Shown here: piece after piece, positions 8,373-13,014 of the stretch | How positions within the stretch are numbered: the first letter of the stretch is position 1 | How the letters are laid out: each line of letters starts with the position of its first letter | Assembly: GCA_027061865.1 (NCBI GenBank) | Contig: JAMOVZ010000111.1 | Span: 1 to 13,014 of the forward strand | From: Desulfobacterales bacterium | Lineage (GTDB): Bacteria > Desulfobacterota > DSM-4660 > Desulfatiglandales > Desulfatiglandaceae | DNA: 13,014 nucleotides | Direction of reading: 5' to 3' | Translations under genes and position numbers: made by a program | Notes under the pieces: model-generated | What the model was told of the DNA's origin: nothing | Database searches by the model: none | Seen by the model: the letters and a program-made list of their open reading frames with translations, nothing else

Positions 8373-8407
8373 CTCTTTACTCCTCCTCTAAGTAATTTTG
8401 TATTCAT
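8369..8407 (-). CDS. Possible 12-codon leader reading frame overlapping the glnA start
   Basis: An ATG at 8407 opens a frame encoding MNTKLLRGGVKR. Its TGA stop overlaps the glnA ATG as ATGA. AAGGA lies 3 bases before this ATG. The glnA ribosome site lies inside the small frame, so translating ribosomes would pass over it and reach the glnA start. The peptide has no glutamine codons, so classical attenuation by glutamine codons is not suggested. It may be chance; no homologue is known to me. Confidence 0.2.
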   Translation of the reverse strand: MNTKLLRGGVKR

Positions 8408-8412
8408 GCTTC

Positions 8413-8458
8413 CTTGCCAGCCTTTCAAGTTAGGGGCATGGCAAGCATTAGATGCTGC
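8413..8458 (-). promoter_or_regulatory. glnA leader with two mutually exclusive hairpins
   Basis: Two inverted repeats share bases. Hairpin A pairs 8413-8419 with 8439-8445 (7 perfect bp, 19-base loop). Hairpin B lies at 8441-8458 and pairs GC-AGCAT with ATGCTGC around a 3-base loop, with one bulged base. Both use 8441-8445, so they cannot form together. They lie between the predicted start site (about 8476) and the glnA ATG. A switching role is inference; there is no T-run, so a terminator is unlikely. Confidence 0.3.
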
Positions 8459-8486
8459 CTCTAGATGACTATGGGGAAGTGGATTA

Positions 8487-8502
8487 AGCAAGAGGTATGC
8501 CA
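8487..8502 (-). promoter_or_regulatory. Sigma-54 (-24/-12) promoter for glnA
   Basis: On the minus strand the sequence reads TGGCAT-ACCTC-TTGCT. This matches the RpoN consensus TGGCAC-N5-TTGC(A/T) with correct spacing; only the last base of the -24 box differs. The start of transcription would be near 8476, giving a leader of about 104 bases. Sigma-54 control of glnA is well established in proteobacteria and needs an enhancer-binding activator upstream. Confidence 0.7.
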
Positions 8503-8580
8503 TTTAGGCGGATTCTTAAAAACCCATTAGTTTCAAATTGTTATCACCATTTTTTAAGTTAACCTCTGGGTTTTGATTGC

Positions 8581-8592
8581 TACAAATTTGTA
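8581..8592. promoter_or_regulatory. Palindrome TACAAATTTGTA, possible operator or enhancer site
   Basis: A perfect 12-bp palindrome lies about 110 bp upstream of the predicted glnA start site, at a distance typical of an activator site for a sigma-54 promoter. It also lies upstream of the rightward operon. It does not match the enterobacterial NtrC consensus. Confidence 0.35.
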
Positions 8593-8610
8593 ATATGACA
8601 CCCCCTTTGC

Positions 8611-8624
8611 CCACAAAATTGTGG
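8611..8624. promoter_or_regulatory. Inverted repeat CCACAA-AA-TTGTGG, possible operator or enhancer site
   Basis: Six-base perfect arms flank two A bases. The core ACAAAATTGT resembles the core of the palindrome at 8581-8592 (ACAAATTTGT). The two centres are 31 bp apart, about three helical turns, so a dimeric regulator could bind both on one face of the DNA. Confidence 0.35.
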
Positions 8625-8824
8625 CATGCCGCCCCTTCATCCCATCCAAACATACCATAAATTCTATTTTGCATCTGTTCAAAAAAGCAAAGAAAGCCTT
8701 TCATGAAGAGGAATGGGGGTCAAAGCACACCATCGCCACAAGGGGGCATGGAATTTGATGAAGCAGGCAGTTAACACTGGAGATAGGTCACCCCATCCAG
8801 GCAGCCTGATTTCGCAGACACTAC

Positions 8825-8854
8825 TTGACAGGCAGCAGGGCCACGGATTACCAA
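8825..8854 (+). promoter_or_regulatory. Weak candidate promoter for the rightward operon
   Basis: A perfect -35 box TTGACA lies at 8825-8830, but only a poor -10 (TACCAA at 8849-8854, spacing 18) follows. The start site would fall about 20 bases before the 8881 ATG. The -10 is weak enough that the real promoter may be elsewhere in the 508-base region. Confidence 0.2.
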
Positions 8855-8867
8855 TGATGAAATCCAT

Positions 8868-8875
8868 GAGGAGGG
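8868..8875 (+). promoter_or_regulatory. Strong ribosome binding site that sets the 8881 start
   Basis: GAGGAGGG lies 5 bases before the ATG at 8881. This is the best ribosome site in the region and argues for this start over in-frame ATG codons upstream, including 8713. Confidence 0.75.
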
Positions 8876-8880
8876 CTCGT

Positions 8881-9378
8881 ATGCCTGAAATACTTATTTT
8901 CTCCCGTCTGCGGTCAAGCTATGTGGAGCCTCTCGATAGCGGCCAGCTCCGGGCCGTATGTCTTTTGAATGACACTGTGGCCGAGGCCAAGGTAGAGGTA
9001 TTTGTAAAACCGCCTGACCTGGAGGTGGTTGATTTAAAGGCCAGTGTCATTAGGAGCAGGGAGAGGTTGGAAGGGCCGGAATCCGAGTTGGTGAGCAAGC
9101 TCATCGGGATTCGAATAGGCCCTGGAATGAAAAAGATAATCAAGGGGATGGTCGGGCAGGGCCCGGTCAATAGGATGCTGGGAGCTATGGTCCAGGAGGC
9201 CTGCAATGCCGTAATACTTTCATTTACCAAGGATATCCTACGGAAGGCGCCCAAGGAGAAGGCCGGATCAGTGGAGTTTTACTCTCAGATGGTGAAGGAG
9301 AACATTCGGCTATACAACCGTTGTGCGGCATTTGCTCCTGGAAGCGCCCTTGTCAAAGGCATAGAGCCCGCAACGTAG
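8881..9378 (+). CDS. DUF2889-like protein of unknown function
   Basis: A 165-residue cytoplasmic protein with no signal peptide or membrane segment. The pattern LRAVCLLNDTVAEAKVEVFV (23-42), then a short variable stretch, then LVSKLIGIRIGPGM (70-83), KIIKGMVG (85-92) and a helical end with VQEACNAVILSF (104-115), resembles the DUF2889 family. That family typically shows G-x-L-x-D-x-x-Y-E followed by L-V-G-x-x-I-G-P-G; I am recalling this, not searching. The function is unknown. The N-terminal region of the next gene has the same layout, so the two are probably related by duplication. The start is chosen by the ribosome site at 8868. The next gene begins 22 bases downstream, so it is first in a likely three-gene operon. 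Confidence 0.7.
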   Translation: MPEILIFSRLRSSYVEPLDSGQLRAVCLLNDTVAEAKVEVFVKPPDLEVVDLKASVIRSRERLEGPESELVSKLIGIRIGPGMKKIIKGMVGQGPVNRMLGAMVQEACNAVILSFTKDILRKAPKEKAGSVEFYSQMVKENIRLYNRCAAFAPGSALVKGIEPAT

Positions 9379-9400
9379 CCGGGGCAGAGGAGATCTTCTT

Positions 9401-10558
9401 ATGCTTAAGTTCATGAGAAACAAGGCCATCAGGGTCTTTGAGCAGGATGAGCGACATCTCAAGGTGGTTGGCCTTTTGTCAGATGATATTTACGAGCTGG
9501 AACTAGAAGTAGTAATGGCCCTGCCAGAGCTAAAAATTACCTCAATAGAGGGGCGCTGGAGGAGGTGGACCACCCCTGAATGCCCACGGGCCATCCCAGT
9601 GCTTCAAGAGGCAGTGGGAATGGAGATAGGCGAGGGGTTTTCGGACCTCTCCGACAAGCCGGAGAGCATAGCAAAGGATTTGGGAAGAAGGTCCTGCCGC
9701 CACTTTGCAAATCTCTTGGTAGAGTGTTGCCATGCGGCAAAAGAGGCGGCCTTGATCGTAGGTTGGAAGCCCTTGGCCAAGGATCTCAGGGGGGCCGAAG
9801 GGCCGCAGCCCACAGAGGCCCTTAAGGAGGAGCCTGGGATTCTCAGGGACAGTGTCGCCCGGTCCCCTGTGGCCTTGGAAGTAAAGCGCCTTCAAAACCC
9901 TGAGGGTTTCGTGATTGATCTTCATGTGCACACCTCTGAGAAGTCCCCTTGCAGTTCTGTTTCTTTAGAGGAATTGATAATAGAGGCCAAGCGGATAGGG
10001 CTGGATGCCTTTTGCCTTACGGATCACAACTCCATGTGGGATAAAGAGAGCGTGGAGAGGTTGTCGCGGCGCTACGATTTTGTGATCATTAGAGGCACGG
10101 AGGTTACCACGGACCAGGGAGATGTCCTGGTGTTTGGCTGGGAAGAGGAAATAAGTGGTATCATGAAGCTAGAAGAGCTCAGGGAACAGGTCGAAAGCCA
10201 AGGAGGATTCATGATAGCAGCCCATCCCTTCAGGGGATTTCTCACCTTTGATGTGAGCGCCTTGGGCCTTACCCCTGAAAAGGCCATGGAGCGAAAAATC
10301 TTTGGGGCGGTGGATGCCATAGAGGTTTTGAACAGTAAGGTCACGCAGAAAGAGAATGGATTTGCCCTTGATGTGGCAAAAAGGTTAGGCCTGCCTGTAA
10401 CAGGAGGAAGTGATGCCCATGAGGCAGCAGAGTTAGGCATCTATGCCACTGCATTTTCACAGCCGATAAAGACGGAAAAGGAGCTGGTGGAGGCATTGAA
10501 AGAGGGGGAGTACACGCCCGTAAAATTTAGAAAAGAGAGAACCATGGAGGCCCAATGA
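9401..10558 (+). CDS. DUF2889-like domain fused to a PHP-family metal-dependent phosphoesterase
   Basis: A 385-residue protein. Residues about 15-120 (LKVVGLLSDDIYELELEVV at 20-38, VGMEIGEGF at 72-80, a helical stretch to 120) resemble the preceding protein and the DUF2889 family. A low-complexity linker spans about 125-165. Residues 172-375 form a PHP domain with all the expected metal ligands: DLHVHT (His175, His177), LTDHN (Asp208, His209), RGTEVTT (Glu234), AAHPF (His275) and GGSDAH (Asp338, His340). PHP enzymes of this type (YciV/TrpH-like) hydrolyse phosphoester bonds, often in nucleotides or nucleic acids, using two or three metal ions. The substrate here is unknown. GAGGAG lies 8 bases before the ATG. 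The stop overlaps the next start (ATGA), implying translational coupling with the CoaE fusion. Confidence 0.85.
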   Translation: MLKFMRNKAIRVFEQDERHLKVVGLLSDDIYELELEVVMALPELKITSIEGRWRRWTTPECPRAIPVLQEAVGMEIGEGFSDLSDKPESIAKDLGRRSCRHFANLLVECCHAAKEAALIVGWKPLAKDLRGAEGPQPTEALKEEPGILRDSVARSPVALEVKRLQNPEGFVIDLHVHTSEKSPCSSVSLEELIIEAKRIGLDAFCLTDHNSMWDKESVERLSRRYDFVIIRGTEVTTDQGDVLVFGWEEEISGIMKLEELREQVESQGGFMIAAHPFRGFLTFDVSALGLTPEKAMERKIFGAVDAIEVLNSKVTQKENGFALDVAKRLGLPVTGGSDAHEAAELGIYATAFSQPIKTEKELVEALKEGEYTPVKFRKERTMEAQ

Positions 10559-11982
10559 CAGAAGCAGCCAAGAGAGACTGGACCCGTATAATTAGGGGTG
10601 TTGAGCGGTTAATGCGCTTGAGATCATTCCCAGTAGCGTTCAAGATGCTCAAGGAGGAAAAAACTCTCAATGAAATCCCATATTTAAGAAGGCTTCACGG
10701 CAAGAAGGTAACCATGTGCCAGCTCCTCAATCTAGTGAGAAATTCTGACTGGACCGTGGGCGCCACAAAGGAAGATTTTGTCTCAGAGACATGTGGATCA
10801 ATCATCGGGCTTTGCGATCTCCCTCCACTTTATAAAGACGGCACGTTCAGGAGCATTGTGTGGGTAAAAACAAAAGAGGAGGCAAAAAGGTACGAGGCAT
10901 CAATCCCTAGGTTGCCCTTGGGAAAGTACAAGGCCGTGGCAATGGCCCCCCTGGTCTATAATCCCTTTGAACCTGACATAGTTCTCATCTATGCCAATCC
11001 AGCCCAGATGATGCTGCTCATAAACTCTCTCCAATTCGAGCGCTACGAGGTAATGGAATTCTTCTGCGTTGGCGAATCTTCCTGCTCTGATGCCATTGCA
11101 AGATGTTACCTGACTGGCAAACCCTCTCTGACCATTCCTTGTTATGGGGAGAGGAGGTATGGGCATGCCCAGGACGATGAGCTAGTGATGGCCTTGCGCC
11201 CGGAAGACCTGGAAAGGGGTTTGAGGGGAATGGAGGCCCTTTACCGCAAGGGCATTAGATACCCCATTAGCTTTGCAGGGGCCCAGGAGGACTTGACTGA
11301 TGCATTTCCGCCATCATACGGGACAATCCACGAGGTGGAAAGACTGAGAGGGGATGACAATCGGTTGATCCTGGGAATCACGGGCGGGATTGCAAGTGGA
11401 AAGAGCACTGTTTCCAAGATGTTAGAAGAGCTGGGGGCTCCATCCGTGGATTTTGACATACTAGCAAGAAGGGTGGTGGAGCCGGGGCGGCCGGCCTGGG
11501 CCGATATCGTGGACTATTTTGGAAGACAGGTCCTGGGAGAAGATGGCAAGATCGATAGAAAGAAGCTTTCAAAAATAGTGTTTCATGACCTGGAGAAGCG
11601 AAAGAGATTGGAGAGCTTTACCCATCCAAGGATCCATGAGGAATTTTTGAAAGAGGTGGAAAAGATCACTTCAAAAGACCCTAATGCCATTATTCAGGCG
11701 GTTATTCCGCTCTTGATTGAGGCAAATTTACAATATCTATTCCACAAGGTGGTGGTGGTCTATATTCCTCCACAGGAGCAGATAAGGAGGCTCATGAAAA
11801 GGGATGGGATCAGCCGGGTTGAGGCGGAAAATATTCTCAAGGCACAGATCCCCATAGACGAAAAGCTAGGCTATGCTGATTATGTGATTTACAATGACGG
11901 CCCTATAGAAAAGACAAGAGAACAGGTTGAAAAACTCTGGAAGAGCCTGAAGGCACTACAGGCGTCAAGGCAGAAGAATTAG
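10555..11982 (+). CDS. coaE: DUF169 domain fused to dephospho-CoA kinase (CoaE)
   Basis: A 475-residue two-domain protein. Residues about 14-245 match the DUF169 layout: RSFPVAFKM (23-31), Cys55, ETCGSIIGLC (78-87), VAMAPLVYNPFEPDIV (128-143), the GESSCSDAIA signature (173-182) and PCYGERRYG (195-203). DUF169 is of unknown function and is common in anaerobes. Residues 270-470 are a complete dephospho-CoA kinase, which phosphorylates the 3'-hydroxyl of dephospho-CoA in the last step of CoA synthesis. It has the P-loop GITGGIASGKST (274-285), DFDILARRVVEPG (299-311, for the family's DADxxAR), DRKKL (334-338), HPRI (357-360), PLLIEANL (385-392) and the lid/C-terminal segments RLMKRDGIS and YADYVIYNDG. 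CoaE is usually a single domain of about 200 residues, so the fusion is unusual. No internal stop separates the parts. The start overlaps the previous stop by ATGA. Confidence 0.9.
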   Translation: MTEAAKRDWTRIIRGVERLMRLRSFPVAFKMLKEEKTLNEIPYLRRLHGKKVTMCQLLNLVRNSDWTVGATKEDFVSETCGSIIGLCDLPPLYKDGTFRSIVWVKTKEEAKRYEASIPRLPLGKYKAVAMAPLVYNPFEPDIVLIYANPAQMMLLINSLQFERYEVMEFFCVGESSCSDAIARCYLTGKPSLTIPCYGERRYGHAQDDELVMALRPEDLERGLRGMEALYRKGIRYPISFAGAQEDLTDAFPPSYGTIHEVERLRGDDNRLILGITGGIASGKSTVSKMLEELGAPSVDFDILARRVVEPGRPAWADIVDYFGRQVLGEDGKIDRKKLSKIVFHDLEKRKRLESFTHPRIHEEFLKEVEKITSKDPNAIIQAVIPLLIEANLQYLFHKVVVVYIPPQEQIRRLMKRDGISRVEAENILKAQIPIDEKLGYADYVIYNDGPIEKTREQVEKLWKSLKALQASRQKN

Positions 11983-11989
11983 CGGGCGT

Positions 11990-13014
11990 TCATGAGCCCA
12001 TGTACTCCCGGATTCTGCCCAAGACGATGTTTGGAATATCTTCTTTCTTTTCCACCCCATAAATCCACACGTTCTTTCTCACTTCCATAGAGCGTTTGAA
12101 CTGGCCAACATGCTCGTTGCTGCCTATGTGCACAGCGGTCATGCGGTTTTTAAGGCCGTTGAAATATTGGATAAGGTCGCGGAGGTTGGTTATTTGCATG
12201 TCAGTAATAAGGAATATATCAGGCGAGGGGCTTCGTGGGCCTGACTCGTAACCTGATTGGATTTCTTCAATGTCTTCAACGAGAATCCTGGTGCCTCCGC
12301 CGAAATAGTGGCAGATGGCCCTGTAGATCTCTTCCCTCTCCCGGCTGAAGGAAAGCAGCCTTCTTCCCCCGGAGGTGGCATCGCTGAAATTGTAAACCGC
12401 AACCCTTGCCTCGTTTCTAAGATAGGCATCGCAGGCACAAGCCGCTCCCAACACTGCGTAAGAAAGGTGCTCTTTGGGGTCAGGCATGCTGGCCGATGAA
12501 TCAATCATGACCACGCAGTCTGGGACCCCTTCATCCCTGCCAAACACCCTTCCCTCGGCGCGTTTCCAGGTCTGTGTGATTCCAGGGATGATTTTTCCAA
12601 AGCTTGTCCATGGGTCTACGTCCTGGTAAGGGCTGCCTACTTCCCAAGGTGTGTGGTGGTGGGGATAGAGGGCCCCGCTTCTCTCCATGGGAGTCCTTCT
12701 TACGGGAAGGGAATAGTTTTCTGCAAGTTTCATATAATAGAGAATATCTGCATCAAATGGGTTGCCTGGGCCAAGGCCCATCATTCTTTTGGCAGAGTTT
12801 AGGGCATCCTGGAGCTCCTTTTCAAAATCCTTGACTATCTGCTTGAACTCAGAGGGCCTGGCCGCATCTTGGGCAAGCTCTTGCAAGCCCCTTTCGAGCT
12901 CCTGATAAGAATATTGATCAAGGGAGTGGTTGCCCGTGGAACTTGGCGCACTTAGTCCCCCTTGCTGCTTTTCCTGCTCGAGCAGAGGTTGGATGACGCG
13001 GGCAAAGCGCCTTA
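11990..13014 (-). CDS. VWA (von Willebrand factor A) domain protein, C-terminal part, cut by window end
   Basis: The frame stays open to the window edge (first whole codon at 13012), so the N-terminus lies outside. The TTG at 12886 is only an apparent start; the coding-like sequence continues past it. A Gly/Ser/Gln-rich stretch at about 12913-12975 may be a linker. The C-terminal half is a VWA domain with an intact metal-ion-dependent adhesion site: DSSAS (codons near 12500), the Thr of GGGT (near 12290) and the Asp of LITD (near 12200). Cytoplasmic VWA proteins of this kind usually work with a MoxR-type AAA+ ATPase in complex assembly or metal insertion, so such a gene may lie just upstream beyond the edge (inference). 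The protein ends 7 bases from the convergent coaE fusion stop. Confidence 0.8.
   Translation of the reverse strand, partial: RRFARVIQPLLEQEKQQGGLSAPSSTGNHSLDQYSYQELERGLQELAQDAARPSEFKQIVKDFEKELQDALNSAKRMMGLGPGNPFDADILYYMKLAENYSLPVRRTPMERSGALYPHHHTPWEVGSPYQDVDPWTSFGKIIPGITQTWKRAEGRVFGRDEGVPDCVVMIDSSASMPDPKEHLSYAVLGAACACDAYLRNEARVAVYNFSDATSGGRRLLSFSREREEIYRAICHYFGGGTRILVEDIEEIQSGYESGPRSPSPDIFLITDMQITNLRDLIQYFNGLKNRMTAVHIGSNEHVGQFKRSMEVRKNVWIYGVEKKEDIPNIVLGRIREYMGS

Larger units (their letters stand above)
8373..8880. other. Gene-free divergent control region between glnA and the DUF2889-like/PHP/DUF169-CoaE operon
   Basis: These 508 bases hold the glnA leader and its sigma-54-like promoter (minus strand), two AT-centred palindromes, and the start region of the rightward operon. 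An open frame continues upstream of the 8881 start to an ATG at 8713, but that extension shows no domain-like sequence and lacks a good ribosome site. No tRNA or other recognisable RNA gene was seen. AT content rises around 8515-8700, as expected of a regulatory region. Confidence 0.6.

Noticed and set aside
8591..8596. TAATAT as a -10 box for the rightward operon
   Set aside because: No -35-like sequence at 16-18 bases upstream, and it overlaps the palindrome at 8581-8592.
8620..8640. Plus-strand TGGCAT as a second sigma-54 -24 box
   Set aside because: No TTGC at the required distance downstream.
8713..8880. N-terminal extension of the first DUF2889-like gene
   Set aside because: The extension has no domain-like sequence and a poorer ribosome site, whereas GAGGAGGG sits 5 bases before the ATG at 8881.
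11984..11999. Imperfect palindrome GGGC-GTTCATGA-GCCC at the coaE/VWA junction
   Set aside because: The stem is only four GC pairs plus a partial centre, with no T-run on either side; not a convincing terminator.
12884..12886. TTG at 12886 as start of the VWA gene
   Set aside because: The frame is open and coding-like up to the window edge; no good ribosome site precedes the TTG.
1..13014. CRISPR arrays, tRNA or rRNA genes, insertion sequences, phage genes
   Set aside because: No regularly spaced repeats, cloverleaf, transposase or terminal inverted repeats were seen; the window reads as ordinary chromosomal metabolism genes with unusual fusions.

Overview
The window is a compact nitrogen-assimilation (GS-GOGAT) locus followed by a three-gene operon built of poorly characterised domains. 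Three things suggest an anaerobic Gram-negative bacterium of deltaproteobacterial (Desulfobacterota) type. The glutamate synthase is split into archaeal-type pieces with an extra ferredoxin domain. The glutamine synthetase is a type I enzyme with an adenylylation tyrosine, and it has a sigma-54-like promoter. A DUF2889-like/PHP/DUF169 gene set lies beside it. This taxonomic placement is inference; no marker gene is present.

Layout. Positions 1-3119 (+): the C-terminal end of a glutamate synthase FMN/3Fe-4S subunit (cut by the window edge), then a 799-residue protein that joins the GXGXG glutamate synthase domain, a GltD-type FAD/NAD(P)H oxidoreductase and a two-cluster ferredoxin. Positions 3126-8372 (-): glnA (type I glutamine synthetase) and, downstream of it, a 1242-residue GlnE-like protein. 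A strong intrinsic terminator lies between them. Positions 8373-8880: a 508-base gene-free region holding the glnA sigma-54-like promoter, a leader with alternative hairpins and a tiny reading frame, two palindromes 31 bp apart, and the start region of the divergent operon. Positions 8881-11982 (+): a DUF2889-like protein, a DUF2889-like/PHP fusion, and a DUF169/dephospho-CoA kinase fusion, tightly spaced. Positions 11990-13014 (-): the C-terminal part of a VWA-domain protein, cut by the window edge.

How the genes fit together. Glutamine synthetase makes glutamine from glutamate and ammonium. Glutamate synthase turns glutamine plus 2-oxoglutarate into glutamate. GlnE would adenylylate and de-adenylylate Tyr402 of glutamine synthetase. 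The main anomaly is GlnE. It carries two GlnD-like ACT domains at its N-terminus, and its two nucleotidyltransferase halves appear to be in the reverse order of E. coli and M. tuberculosis GlnE: the adenylyltransferase-like half comes first and the de-adenylylase-like half second. This suggests a nitrogen sensor and glutamine synthetase modifier in one chain. A second unusual feature is the downstream operon, in which CoaE is fused behind a complete DUF169 domain and a DUF2889-like domain occurs both alone and fused to a PHP phosphoesterase.
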